From NCBI GenBank assembly GCA_934670025.1, contig CAKUOS010000036.1, positions 1 through 23,156 of the forward strand: a stretch of DNA of 23,156 nt, in the 5' to 3' direction. Below the pieces are notes generated by a model that did not search any database, was not told the DNA's origin, and saw only the letters and a program-made list of their open reading frames with translations. A program made the translations under genes and the position numbers. Shown piece by piece: positions 15,344-23,156 of the stretch. Positions within the stretch are counted from its first letter, which is position 1. Every line of letters begins with the position of its first letter. The DNA is from an uncultured Oscillospiraceae bacterium. Its GTDB lineage: Bacteria > Bacillota > Clostridia > Oscillospirales > Oscillospiraceae.

Positions 15344-16129
15344 ATGCGCACGATGCGGAATCAATCGAATAAAGACGCGCGCGCCGCAGGCAAGGCCCGC
15401 CGTGTGCAGAGCGGCGTGCTCGGAAAGCTGCTGATCATGCTGGCAATCGTCGCGGCGGTCGTGTTCGGCGTGGCGATCTTCTTCAAGGTCAATACCATCG
15501 AGATCCAGGGCAACAGCGTCTATTCCGCCGCGCAGATCGAAGAGGCCTCGCAGATCCGCCGGGGCGACAATCTCCTGACCGTCAACAAGGCGCTGGCCGT
15601 CGGCAATATCAAGGCCGCGCTTCCGTATGTCGAGGATGTGTCCATCGCGCGCAGTATGCCCGACGGCATCATCATCCGGGTGCGCGAGAGCACTATCTCG
15701 TTTGCCGTCATGACCGATACGAATACGTGCTGGCTCATCGGCCCCTCGGGCAAGGCGCTCGAGCGCATCGAGCCTGCCGCGTTCAACGAATATCCGCATA
15801 TCAACGGCCTTCTCATCTCCGGGCCGGCCGCGGGCGAGAGCGTCGCGTCTCCGACGCCGACGGCGCTGTCCGCCGCGCTGGACGTCATGCAGGCGCTCGA
15901 CGGCACGGGCCTGCTCGAGCATATCGCCTCCATCGACGTGGAGAAGGAATACGACATCGTCGTCCGCTATGACGACCGCTATGAGATCAAGCTCGGCGGC
16001 ACCGACGACATGGCGTATAAGATCCGGTATCTGCTGTCGATCCTCGGCCAGCTCAGCGATTTTCAGGCCGGGACGATCGATCTGACGCAGGCCGCGCAGA
16101 AAAAGGCGACCTTCCAACCGGCGTCCTGA
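15344..16129 (+). CDS. ftsQ: Cell division protein FtsQ/DivIB
   Basis: Bitopic divisome protein linking FtsL and its DivIC/FtsB partner to the septal synthases. Length 261 aa. It has a basic cytoplasmic tail (1-26), a membrane helix (about 27-47), a POTRA domain (about 49-115, opening with NTIEIQGNSVYSAAQI) and a beta domain with NTCWLIGPSGKALE that matches the FtsQ/DivIB family. AAAGGAG lies 8 nt before the ATG. It has its own candidate promoter at the end of murA, and ftsZ follows with another. Confidence 0.92.
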   Translation: MRTMRNQSNKDARAAGKARRVQSGVLGKLLIMLAIVAAVVFGVAIFFKVNTIEIQGNSVYSAAQIEEASQIRRGDNLLTVNKALAVGNIKAALPYVEDVSIARSMPDGIIIRVRESTISFAVMTDTNTCWLIGPSGKALERIEPAAFNEYPHINGLLISGPAAGESVASPTPTALSAALDVMQALDGTGLLEHIASIDVEKEYDIVVRYDDRYEIKLGGTDDMAYKIRYLLSILGQLSDFQAGTIDLTQAAQKKATFQPAS

Positions 16130-16182
16130 GATGCCAAACGCAAAAAAACGCGGTTTTTCCGCTGCTTTTTCCGGAAATTCTA

Positions 16183-16211
16183 TTGACGCGCCCCATTTTT
16201 CGAGATAGAAT
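16183..16211 (+). promoter_or_regulatory. Promoter of ftsZ
   Basis: TTGACG (16183-16188), 17-nt spacer, TAGAAT (16206-16211). The match to the sigma-A consensus is close, and the site lies 61 nt upstream of the ftsZ ATG within an AT-rich 143-nt gap. ftsZ is therefore probably transcribed at a higher rate than the genes before it. Confidence 0.75.
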
Positions 16212-16272
16212 ATAGTCGACATAATGTAAAACGATGCAGTTTCGGGCTGTGAGATATATAGGAGGAAGACAA

Positions 16273-17352
<1,080 letters not shown>

Positions 17353-17369
17353 GTCTTTCCCGGATCTTC

Positions 17370-17400
17370 ACAAAGCCGCCGCATCCCGGCGGCTTTGTTC
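17370..17400 (+). terminator. Terminator after ftsZ
   Basis: An 11-bp perfect stem ACAAAGCCGCC/GGCGGCTTTGT (17370-17380 with 17388-17398) has a 7-nt loop. The U-tract is short and interrupted (TTTGTTC), so termination may be incomplete. It begins 17 nt past the ftsZ stop and separates the dcw cluster from the next transcription unit. Confidence 0.75.
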
Positions 17401-17448
17401 TGTCCGGTGCACTTTTTTTGTGGAAAGCGTAAAATTATCGAAAACCCC

Positions 17449-17477
17449 TTTACTTTCAAGCACTAAAGTGTTACAAT
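17449..17477 (+). promoter_or_regulatory. Promoter of the yerC-methyltransferase-hslO unit
   Basis: TTTACT (17449-17454), 17-nt spacer, TACAAT (17472-17477) preceded by TGT, an extended -10. It lies 42 nt before the TTG start codon, in an AT-rich stretch just after the ftsZ terminator. Motif reading only. Confidence 0.68.
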
Positions 17478-17519
17478 AAGAAAACCTGAGGACTACCATT
17501 AAAAAAGGAGATACCGATC

Positions 17520-17849
17520 TTGAACAACCGCAATAAGCGCTCCGATCCCGACAGCGAGCTGTATAATGCCATTCTGAAGCTGCAAACGGTGGACGAATGC
17601 TATGATTTCTTTACCGACCTGTGTACATTTTCCGAACTCAAGGCAATGGAGCAGCGCTTTGAGCTGGCCAAGCTGCTCAACGACGGCCTGATCTATAACG
17701 AGATCCTCGAAAAGACCGGCGCGTCCAGCGCGACCATCAGCCGCGTCAACCGCAGCCTGAACTACGGCATGGGCGCATACCGCATCATCTTCGACCGCAT
17801 GAAGCAGGACGAGCAGGAGAAGGCCGCGCAGACCGCGGAGCAGCCGTGA
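17520..17849 (+). CDS. TrpR-like YerC/YecD family DNA-binding protein
   Basis: Small helix-turn-helix protein of the TrpR-related YerC/YecD family; its physiological target is not known in general. The 109-aa product has FSELKAMEQRFELAKLL at 37-53 followed by a recognition region GLIYNEILEKTGASSATISR (56-75), the usual shape of this family. The start is TTG at 17520, supported by AAAGGAG about 9 nt upstream; no ATG fits. The stop overlaps the next gene by 4 nt, so the two are probably translationally coupled. The C-terminal 15 residues are polar and look disordered. Tryptophan control should not be assumed from the family name. Confidence 0.88.
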   Translation: MNNRNKRSDPDSELYNAILKLQTVDECYDFFTDLCTFSELKAMEQRFELAKLLNDGLIYNEILEKTGASSATISRVNRSLNYGMGAYRIIFDRMKQDEQEKAAQTAEQP

Positions 17850-18589
17850 GCGCCTACGAGGCGCTGGCTGCAAGCTACGACGCGCTGACCTACGACATTC
17901 CATACACGCGGATCCTGACCTTCTGGCAAAAGCTCTGCGCGCGCACGCGCACAGAGGTCCGGTCGGTCCTGGATCTTGCCTGCGGCACGGGCTCTTTGTC
18001 CGTGCTTTTGGCACGTGCGGGCTATCGCGTCATCGGCGCGGATCTGTCGGAGGATATGCTGGCCGAGGCCGCGCAAAAGGCGGCGGATATGGACGGGGAA
18101 CGCCCGTTCTTCATCTGCCAGCCGATGCAGCGCCTGCGCCTTCCGCAGCCGGTCGACGCGGTGATCTGCTGCCTCGACAGCATCAATTATCTTACAAAAC
18201 CGGCCGACTGCCAAAAGACGTTCCGCCGCGTATACGACGCGCTGCGTCCCGGCGGCCTGTTCGTGTTCGATATCAACACGCCGTGCAAGCTCCGCTCGCT
18301 GGACGGACAGGTGTTCCTCGACGAGACGGACGACACCTACTGCGTCTGGCGCACGGAGTTTGACGAAAAGCGCCGCCTGTGCTTCTACGGCATGGATATT
18401 TTCCAGCGCGCGGGCGCGGCGTGGCATCGTTCGTGCGAAGAGCACGTCGAATATGCCTACGAGCCGCAGGAGCTGGATGCGTGGCTGCGCGAGGCGGGCT
18501 TTTCCGCCGTGCGGCAGTACGGCGATCTTGTCCTGCGCGCGCCGAAGGAAACGGAGCAGCGCATTTATTTTTCCGCGAAGAAGGAGTAG
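17846..18589 (+). CDS. Class I SAM-dependent methyltransferase
   Basis: Soluble methyltransferase, 247 aa. The SAM-binding fold is clear: motif I VLDLACGTGS at 41-50, the acidic ribose-binding Asp66 at the end of strand 2 (VIGADLSEDML), and a later LRPGGLFVFDIN segment typical of post-motif III. The overall shape (YEALAASYDALTYDIPY at the N-terminus) resembles the YqeM-like family, whose substrate is undefined. The start is GTG at 17846 overlapping the yerC stop (GTGA); a GGAG lies about 8 nt upstream. It lies 3 nt before hslO. I can name the chemistry but not the substrate. Confidence 0.88.
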   Translation: MSAYEALAASYDALTYDIPYTRILTFWQKLCARTRTEVRSVLDLACGTGSLSVLLARAGYRVIGADLSEDMLAEAAQKAADMDGERPFFICQPMQRLRLPQPVDAVICCLDSINYLTKPADCQKTFRRVYDALRPGGLFVFDINTPCKLRSLDGQVFLDETDDTYCVWRTEFDEKRRLCFYGMDIFQRAGAAWHRSCEEHVEYAYEPQELDAWLREAGFSAVRQYGDLVLRAPKETEQRIYFSAKKE

Positions 18590-18592
18590 ACC

Positions 18593-19477
18593 ATGAAAGA
18601 CGAACTCGTCCGCGCCATCACGAAGGACGGCTATGTGAACGCCGTGGCGGTCACGTCGACCGCGATCGTCGAGCGCGCACGTCAGATCCATAAAACGCTT
18701 CCCACTGCCACAGCGGCCCTCGGACGGCTCCTGACGGCCGCCTCCATGATGGGCAATATGCAGAAGACCGACGACGGCTCGCTGACGCTCCAGCTCAAGG
18801 GCAGCGGGCCGCTCGGGCGGCTGCTGGCCGTGTCCGATGCAGAGGGCAACGTGCGCGGCTGGGTCGAAAACCCGCAGATCTCCATGCTGGAAAAGGCGCC
18901 CGGCAAGCTCGACGTCGGCGCGGCCGTCGGCACGGACGGCACGCTCACCGTCATCCGCGATCTGCGCATGAAAGAGCCGTATATCGGCACGATCGACCTC
19001 GTATCCGGGGAGATCGCCGAGGACATCACCGCCTATTTTGCCCAGAGCGAGCAGATCCCCACGGCCTGTGCGCTCGGCGTGCTCGTCGGCCGGGATCAGT
19101 CGGTCACGGCCGCGGGCGGCTATATCATCCAGCTGCTTCCCGGCGCACCGGATGATGTGATCGACAAAATCGAGCAGGGCATCCGGAATGCCGGCGCGGT
19201 CAGCCGTCTGCTTGCCGCCGGGATGGACGGGCAGGTCGTGCTCGAGACGGTTCTGCACGGCTTCGACGTCGAGATCCTCGAACGCCAGCCGGTCGAATAC
19301 CGCTGCTATTGCTCACGTGAGCGCGTCACGCGCACGCTCATCAGCCTTGGCCGCGACGAGCTGCGATCCATCGTCGCCGACGGCAAGGATATCCACATCG
19401 ACTGTCAGTTCTGCGACAGGATCTATGATTACACGCCCGATCAGGTGCGGCAGATCCTGAAGGAGCTCGACGAATAA
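18593..19477 (+). CDS. hslO: Redox-regulated chaperone Hsp33
   Basis: ATP-independent holdase switched on by oxidation. The 294-aa length matches the family. The C-terminal zinc centre is intact: CYC at 238-240 and CQFC at 271-274, the CxC...CxxC set that releases zinc and forms disulfides under oxidative stress. The N-terminal domain opens MKDELVRAITKDGYVNAVAV, typical of HslO. GAAGGAG precedes the ATG by 7 nt, and the gene follows the methyltransferase stop by 3 nt. It ends the unit, followed at once by a strong terminator. In an anaerobe this fits defence against brief oxygen exposure. Confidence 0.96.
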   Translation: MKDELVRAITKDGYVNAVAVTSTAIVERARQIHKTLPTATAALGRLLTAASMMGNMQKTDDGSLTLQLKGSGPLGRLLAVSDAEGNVRGWVENPQISMLEKAPGKLDVGAAVGTDGTLTVIRDLRMKEPYIGTIDLVSGEIAEDITAYFAQSEQIPTACALGVLVGRDQSVTAAGGYIIQLLPGAPDDVIDKIEQGIRNAGAVSRLLAAGMDGQVVLETVLHGFDVEILERQPVEYRCYCSRERVTRTLISLGRDELRSIVADGKDIHIDCQFCDRIYDYTPDQVRQILKELDE

Positions 19478-19478
19478 C

Positions 19479-19507
19479 AAAAGCCACGCCGTAAGGCGTG
19501 GCTTTTT
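19479..19507 (+). terminator. Terminator after hslO
   Basis: A 12-bp perfect stem (19479-19490 with 19495-19506), a GTAA loop and a T5 tract (19503-19507). The left arm starts with four A residues, so it could also work on the minus strand, though no gene points at it from that side. It directly follows the hslO stop. Confidence 0.9.
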
Positions 19508-19632
19508 CCGAGCCTTTTTCTGACGTGTCTCCGACGGCGGTGTCGGTGCAGAGGAAATTTACAACGTGCGCCTGCGGGCGCAGAACGGGTTGACAGAGCC
19601 GTCCACCCTTACAAGCGGCGCTCCGTCAAAGC

Positions 19633-19662
19633 TGCACAAATCGCTGCATCCGCGCATATTCT
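19633..19662 (+). promoter_or_regulatory. Weak candidate promoter for feoAB
   Basis: TGCACA (19633-19638), 18-nt spacer, TATTCT (19657-19662), 32 nt before the feoA ATG. It is the best I can find in the 187-nt gap after the hslO terminator. A perfect TTGACA at 19590-19595 has no -10 partner at proper spacing. I see no clear Fur or DtxR/IdeR palindrome in the gap. Confidence 0.28.
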
Positions 19663-19694
19663 GGACTAAGTCGACCGAAAGGGGAGTGGCGTGG

Positions 19695-19931
19695 ATGGAA
19701 AACAGGCGCTTATCAGCGCTTGCGCCGGGAGAATCGGGCGTCGTGCGGGAGCTTCTGCTTCCGCCGGCATCGTGTACGCGGCTGGAGGAGCTGGGGTTCT
19801 GGCCCGGGACGCGGGTCGCGTGCCGCTGCCGCGCGCCGTCCGGAAGCCCGGCGGCCTACGTCGCCGCCGGGGCGGTTTTTGCGCTGCGGACGTGTGACGC
19901 GGCGCAGATCGTGCTGGAGGACGCGCCATGA
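19695..19931 (+). CDS. feoA: Ferrous iron transport protein FeoA
   Basis: Small cytoplasmic SH3-like protein needed for FeoB-mediated Fe(II) uptake. The 78-aa product carries the family pattern: SALAPGESGVVREL near the start and RLEELGFWPGTRV in the middle (usual form LGLxPGT). I chose ATG 19695 because GGGGAG (19681-19686) lies 8 nt upstream and the length is then typical; an upstream in-frame extension to 19566 has no family resemblance. The stop overlaps the feoB start (ATGA), indicating coupled translation. Confidence 0.9.
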   Translation: MENRRLSALAPGESGVVRELLLPPASCTRLEELGFWPGTRVACRCRAPSGSPAAYVAAGAVFALRTCDAAQIVLEDAP

Positions 19932-21691
19932 GCGCCGCGCGCGCCGTGGCGCTGGCCGGCAATCCGAATGTCGGCAAGAGCAGCATTTTCAACGCCCTGA
20001 CGGGTCTGCGCCAGCACACGGGCAACTGGCCCGGCAAGACCGTCGAGACTGCGCAGGGCCGCTATGATTACGGCGGCGCGGCGTATGCGCTGACCGATCT
20101 GCCGGGGACGTATTCGCTTGCGCCGGGCTCGGAGGAGGAGCGCGTCGCGGCGGAGTTTTTGCAGACGCATCCGGAGGCGTGCGTGGTCGCGGTGTGCGAC
20201 GCGACGTGCCTCGGCCGCAGTCTGACGCTGGCTGTGCAGCTGATGCAGCGCCACGCGCGCGTCATTGTCTGCGTCAACCTCATGGATGAGGCGCGCACGC
20301 GCGGTCTGACGGTCGATCTGCGGCTGATGCAGACGCTGCTCGGCGTGCCGGTCGTGGGAACGTGTGCGAGCTGCCGCGACGATCTGCGCCGCTTACAGGA
20401 GATGATCCGCGCCGTCATGGACGGCTTCTGGCCGCTGCATCCGCACGTACCGGAGACACACGCCGCGGCCGCCTGTGCGCGTTATGCGCGCACGATCGCG
20501 GAGCGGTGCGTCTCGGGCGGCTGCGAAGACGGCCGCACTGCGCGGCTCGACCGCGTGTTGACGGGGAAGTGCACAGGGCGGCTCGTATTCGCGGGGCTGG
20601 TGCTGCTGCTGTTCGGGCTGACGCTCACCGGCGCGAACGTCTGCTCCGACGGTTTGCAGACACTGTTCGACGCGCTGCTGCGCGCGCTTGGAACGTGGCT
20701 GCCGCCGCTGCCGGGATGGCTGCGCGGCGCGCTGCTGGACGGCGTCTGCGCGACCACGGCCCGCGTCACCGCCGTCATGCTGCCGCCTGCGGCGATCTTT
20801 TTCTTCCTGTTCTCCGTGCTGGAGGACGCGGGCTATCTGCCGCGCGCGGCGTTTCTGGCCGATCATGCGTTTGAACGCTGCGGCGCGTCCGGGCGGCAGG
20901 CGCTGACGATGTGCATGGGCCTCGGCTGCAACGCGGCGGGCGTCATGGGCTGCCGCATCCTTCCGACGCGCGAAGAACGGCTCAGCGCCGCCGTCACGAA
21001 CAGCATGACGGTCTGCAACGGCCGGTTTCCGCTGCTGCTGACGATGGGCGCCGTCGTCTGCGGCGAAGCGAACGGATTTTTGCAGGCGCTGCTGCTGTCG
21101 GCGGCGGTGGCGCTCGGCATATGCGGCACATTTCTCGTCACGCGCGTGCTGCACGGACGGCAGGGGCGCGGCGCACGGCCGCCGTTCGTCCTCGAACTGC
21201 CACCCTACCGCCGCCCGAATCTGAAAAAGATCGCTGCCGAAGCGCTCGCGGGCAAAACGCTGCATCTGCTGGGAAGAGCGGTGCGCGTCGCGGCCCCGGC
21301 AGGACTGCTTCTATGGCTGCTCGGCGAAACGAACGCGCTGCCGCGCGTTGCGGAAGCGCTGGACGGCACAGGGCGGCTGCTTGGCATGAACGGCGCGATG
21401 CTCACGGGCTTTCTCTGCGCGCTCCCGGCCAACGAGCTGGCCGTTCCCGTGATGCTTTCCCTGCTGGAGGGCACGGGCGAGAGCGCTGCGGCGCAGCTTC
21501 TGTCCGCAGGCGTCGGTGCGAAAGCGGCCGTGTGCTGCATGATCTTCTGCGTGTTCCACTGGCCCTGCACCACGACGCTGCAAGCTATCCGCCGCGAGAC
21601 GGGCAGCGTGGGCCGGACGATCCTGGCCGCGCTTTTGCCGACGGCCATCGGCGCGGCGCTGTGTATGCTGGTCAATTGGGTTTTTCCGTAA
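19928..21691 (+). CDS. feoB: Ferrous iron transporter FeoB
   Basis: Membrane Fe(II) uptake protein with an N-terminal G domain. The 587-aa product has G1 GNPNVGKS at 11-18, G3 DLPG at 57-60 and G4 NLMD at 117-120. A helical linker follows, then the polytopic domain from about residue 218. The first Gate motif GLGCNAAGVMGCR (331-343) holds a Cys, a conserved feature implicated in iron passage; a second Gate-like region includes ALPANELAVPVM around 500-510. It is somewhat shorter than the usual 650-770 residues, and no feoC follows. It overlaps feoA by 4 nt. It converges on rplL, separated by a strong hairpin. Confidence 0.95.
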   Translation: MSAARAVALAGNPNVGKSSIFNALTGLRQHTGNWPGKTVETAQGRYDYGGAAYALTDLPGTYSLAPGSEEERVAAEFLQTHPEACVVAVCDATCLGRSLTLAVQLMQRHARVIVCVNLMDEARTRGLTVDLRLMQTLLGVPVVGTCASCRDDLRRLQEMIRAVMDGFWPLHPHVPETHAAAACARYARTIAERCVSGGCEDGRTARLDRVLTGKCTGRLVFAGLVLLLFGLTLTGANVCSDGLQTLFDALLRALGTWLPPLPGWLRGALLDGVCATTARVTAVMLPPAAIFFFLFSVLEDAGYLPRAAFLADHAFERCGASGRQALTMCMGLGCNAAGVMGCRILPTREERLSAAVTNSMTVCNGRFPLLLTMGAVVCGEANGFLQALLLSAAVALGICGTFLVTRVLHGRQGRGARPPFVLELPPYRRPNLKKIAAEALAGKTLHLLGRAVRVAAPAGLLLWLLGETNALPRVAEALDGTGRLLGMNGAMLTGFLCALPANELAVPVMLSLLEGTGESAAAQLLSAGVGAKAAVCCMIFCVFHWPCTTTLQAIRRETGSVGRTILAALLPTAIGAALCMLVNWVFP

Positions 21692-21692
21692 C

Positions 21693-21728
21693 AAAAAACA
21701 GGCGCTGCACGTGTGTGCAGCGCCTGTT
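21693..21728 (-). terminator. Terminator of the rplJL operon, between convergent feoB and rplL
   Basis: A 14-bp perfect stem (21697-21710 with 21715-21728) has a GTGT loop. On the minus strand it runs into six T residues (complement of 21693-21698), so it is a textbook terminator for rplL. On the plus strand there is no U-tract, so it would stop feoB transcripts only weakly. Confidence 0.88.
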
Positions 21729-21747
21729 GCGGATAAACGGGATAAAA

Positions 21748-22122
21748 TTACTTGATCTCGACTTCTGCGCCGGCCTCTTTGAGGTCGTTGGCGATCTTGT
21801 CGGCATCGTCCTTGGAGACGCCTTCCTTGAGGGTCTTCGGAGCGCCGTCGACGAGTTCCTTTGCTTCCTTCAGGCCCAGGCCGGTCAGAGCACGGACGAC
21901 CTTGATGACAGCGATCTTGTTGGCGCCAGCGGCCTTCAGAACGACGTCGAACTCGGTCTTCTCTTCCTCAGCAGCAGCAGCGCCGGCAGCGGGAGCGGCG
22001 ACAGCAGCGGCAGCGGCGGAAACGCCGAATTCCTCTTCCAGAGCGTGGACCAGCTCAGCCAGTTCCAGAACGGTAAGAGTCTTAACTTCTTCGATCATAG
22101 CAGTAATCTTTTCGGATGCCAT
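21748..22122 (-). CDS. rplL: 50S ribosomal protein L7/L12
   Basis: Stalk protein that recruits translation GTPases; present as dimers on L10. The 124-aa product shows the three parts of the family: a helical N-terminal dimerisation and L10-binding domain (about 1-33), an Ala-rich hinge (about 35-52), and the C-terminal domain with [20 protein letters not shown] and [15 protein letters not shown]. The ATG has GGAGGT upstream on the minus strand. It lies 51 nt downstream of rplJ and is cotranscribed with it; the terminator at 21693-21728 ends the unit. Confidence 0.98.
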   Translation of the reverse strand: MASEKITAMIEEVKTLTVLELAELVHALEEEFGVSAAAAAVAAPAAGAAAAEEEKTEFDVVLKAAGANKIAVIKVVRALTGLGLKEAKELVDGAPKTLKEGVSKDDADKIANDLKEAGAEVEIK

Positions 22123-22173
22123 TGTAGTTACCTCCAGTAAATTGTTTCAATCGATTTAAAATTTTGTAGTGAA

Positions 22174-22704
22174 TCAGGCTTCTGCGGGAGCTTCTTCCGC
22201 AGGAGCGCCGCCCTTCTGCTCCAGGATCTGGTTCAGAACAACTGCCAGAGAGGAGATCGGAGCGAGGAACGTGCCGAGGACCTGCGCAACGAGTGCGTTC
22301 TTGGAAGGCAGCTCGCCGAAGGACATGAGTTCTTCCACAGACAGAACCTTGCCTTCAACCATGCCGCCCTTGATCTTGACGACGTTCTTGTTTTTCTTTG
22401 CGAATTCGCAGATCACGCGAGCCGGAGCAATGGGATCGTCGGTGGTGGAAGCCATGGACGTCGTGCCGTTGAGAACCTCGTCGAACTCGGTGTAGCCGGC
22501 CTTATTGGCGGCGAAGCGGGTCAGCGTGTTCTTGACGACAGAGTACTCGACTCCCGCAGCACGGAACTGATTGCGAAGCTCGGTATCCTGCGCGACGGTG
22601 ATGCCCTTGTAGTCAACAAATACAGCAGCGGTAGCGTTCTGGATCTTGTCAGACAGAGCATCAACGACGGTTTTCTTGCTTTCAAGTACCTTTGCGTTGG
22701 GCAT
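22174..22704 (-). CDS. rplJ: 50S ribosomal protein L10
   Basis: Base of the ribosomal stalk; binds 23S rRNA and carries the L7/L12 dimers on its C-terminal helix. The 176-aa product begins MPNAKVLESKKTVVDALSDK and contains AVFVDYKGITVAQDTELR and the EYSVVKNTLTRFA segment, all typical. I chose ATG at 22704 because GAGGTGA sits about 5-6 nt upstream on the minus strand; an in-frame ATG at 22755 would run through the attenuator stem and is not credible. Expression is governed by the L10 leader and hairpin upstream. Confidence 0.97.
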   Translation of the reverse strand: MPNAKVLESKKTVVDALSDKIQNATAAVFVDYKGITVAQDTELRNQFRAAGVEYSVVKNTLTRFAANKAGYTEFDEVLNGTTSMASTTDDPIAPARVICEFAKKNKNVVKIKGGMVEGKVLSVEELMSFGELPSKNALVAQVLGTFLAPISSLAVVLNQILEQKGGAPAEEAPAEA

Positions 22705-22718
22705 GAATGTCACCTCTG

Positions 22719-22754
22719 AAAATAAAATGTCCTCACGCCAAAGACGTGAGGACA
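22719..22754 (-). terminator. Attenuator hairpin in front of rplJ
   Basis: On the minus strand a 10-bp perfect stem (22754-22745 with 22737-22728), with a 7-nt loop, is followed by ATTTTATTTT. It lies between the L10 leader and the rplJ ribosome-binding site, the position of a transcription attenuator. The U-tract is broken by A residues, so partial read-through is expected. Confidence 0.75.
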
Positions 22755-22759
22755 CAAAA

Positions 22760-22836
22760 ATGTTTCCATTTGTGCGGAACCTCGGCAGGAAGGACGGATC
22801 CGTTATGGCATAAAGCCTCCTGCTGTCTCTGGCAGC
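22760..22836 (-). promoter_or_regulatory. Ribosomal protein L10 leader
   Basis: 5'-UTR element bound by L10 or the L10-L12 complex to repress its own operon. On the minus strand it contains GCCAGAGACAGCAGGAGG (about 22834-22817) and, after a small ACGGATCCGT hairpin, CCTTCCTGCCGAGGT (about 22793-22779). GCAGGAGG pairs with CCTTCCTGC, one A being bulged. These are the conserved pieces I recognise from the L10 leader family. The element lies just downstream of the rplJ promoter. Confidence 0.8.
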
Positions 22837-22842
22837 TCATAT

Positions 22843-22870
22843 ATTATAGCAGAAACTCGGGATTTGTCAA
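22843..22870 (-). promoter_or_regulatory. Strong sigma-A promoter of rplJL
   Basis: Minus strand: perfect TTGACA (22870-22865), 16-nt spacer, perfect TATAAT (22848-22843) preceded by TGC. The consensus match fits a highly expressed ribosomal protein operon. The predicted start is near 22836, at the first bases of the L10 leader. Confidence 0.85.
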
Positions 22871-22879
22871 GGGGCTGCG

Positions 22880-22913
22880 CGATGAATTTCCGCGAAGCCG
22901 CGCAAATTCATCG
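22880..22913. repeat. Long imperfect palindrome between rplA and rplJ
   Basis: CGATGAATTT (22880-22889) pairs with AAATTCATCG (22904-22913). After one C-C mismatch, CGCG (22891-22894) pairs with CGCG (22899-22902) around an AAGC loop. It begins 15 nt after the rplA stop on the minus strand. No U-tract follows in either direction, so it is not a standard intrinsic terminator; it may be an mRNA 3'-end stabiliser, a small REP-like repeat, or a poor terminator. Confidence 0.6.
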
Positions 22914-22928
22914 CAGAACAGGCAAACC

Positions 22929-23156
22929 TTACAGCTTGGCGGTAGCGACCTTGATGCCGGGGCCCATCGTGCTGGCCACGGTGCAGCTTCTGACGTACTG
23001 GCCCTTGGCAGCGGCGGGCTTGGCTTTGATGACGGCGCCCATGAGTGCGTTGAAGTTCTCAGCGAGCTTCTCGGGGCCGAAGGAAGCCTTGCCGATCGGG
23101 CAGTGGATGATGTTGGTCTTGTCGAGACGGTACTCGATCTTACCGGCTTTGATCTC
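22929..23156 (-). CDS. rplA: 50S ribosomal protein L1, C-terminal part (truncated by window edge)
   Basis: Ribosomal L1 stalk protein that helps eject deacylated tRNA and in many bacteria represses the rplK-rplA mRNA. Only the last 75 residues are inside the window. They start [19 protein letters not shown] and include [20 protein letters not shown], then [20 protein letters not shown], ending VATAKL, which matches the conserved C-terminal domain I of L1. Gene order L1-L10-L7/L12 is canonical. rplK probably lies just beyond the right edge. Confidence 0.96.
   Translation of the reverse strand, partial: EIKAGKIEYRLDKTNIIHCPIGKASFGPEKLAENFNALMGAVIKAKPAAAKGQYVRSCTVASTMGPGIKVATAKL

Noticed and set aside
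16150..16170. GCGG-TTTTT-CCGC followed by TGCTTTTT after ftsQ, a possible terminator
   Set aside because: The stem is only 4 bp; too weak to call, though slight termination before the ftsZ promoter is possible.
14036..16222. A 728-codon open frame on the minus strand across murA, ftsQ and the ftsZ promoter
   Set aside because: It is antisense to well-recognised genes, Arg/Ala/His-rich with no family resemblance, and arises from GC-rich codon bias that removes stops on the opposite strand.
17762..19258. A 498-codon minus-strand frame opposite the methyltransferase and hslO
   Set aside because: Antisense to two confidently identified genes and low-complexity in composition.
19590..19614. Perfect TTGACA upstream of feoA
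   Set aside because: No acceptable -10 element lies 15-19 nt downstream; the nearest TTACAA is only 13 nt away.

Overview
The window looks like a chromosomal segment of a GC-rich, anaerobic member of the Clostridia, most likely near the Oscillospiraceae/Ruminococcaceae. The evidence is a small 2[4Fe-4S] ferredoxin, a ClpC-type ATPase, a Firmicutes-style dcw cluster with a PASTA-containing PBP, the DNPR signature of a meso-DAP-adding MurE, a TrpR-like YerC gene, an L10-leader-controlled rplJL operon, and an intergenic multi-hairpin repeat of the kind I associate with that family. The family assignment is inference; no rRNA is present.

Layout: positions 1-285 (minus strand) hold the start of an unidentified gene and a ferredoxin with its terminator and promoter. 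Positions 447-2822 hold a divergently placed clpC-like gene. Positions 2905-17352 hold the division and cell wall (dcw) cluster, in the order mraZ, rsmH, ftsL, PASTA PBP (ftsI/spoVD type), murE, murF, mraY, [repeat], ftsW, murG, murA, ftsQ, ftsZ. A sigma-A-like promoter with three direct-repeat MraZ boxes precedes mraZ. Further promoters lie before ftsQ and ftsZ, and a terminator follows ftsZ. Positions 17449-19507 hold a three-gene unit (yerC-like regulator, SAM methyltransferase, hslO) with its own promoter and terminator. Positions 19695-21691 hold feoA-feoB for ferrous iron uptake. Positions 21693-23156 (minus strand) hold rplL, rplJ with an L10 leader/attenuator and strong promoter, and the 3' end of rplA.

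The dcw genes work together. MurE, MurF, MraY and MurG build lipid II. FtsW (polymerase) and the PBP (transpeptidase) use it at the septum. FtsL and FtsQ belong to the divisome scaffold, and FtsZ forms the ring. MraZ probably autoregulates the cluster and RsmH methylates 16S rRNA. murD, murC and murB are absent. An intact murA occupies the slot where Firmicutes usually have murB, and a palindromic repeat fills the mraY-ftsW gap where murD is normally found.

The most unusual signals are regulatory. A strong intrinsic terminator sits inside the dcw cluster between ftsL and the PBP gene, with a possible competing antiterminator pairing. A 16-nt motif, shared at 15 of 16 positions, lies after ftsL and after murG and resembles a sporulation-sigma -10 region. 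A 9-bp inverted repeat would bury the murA start codon only in transcripts that read through from murG. I found no IS element, prophage, CRISPR array, tRNA or rRNA. The window is mostly core genome, and I see no clearly new multi-gene system.
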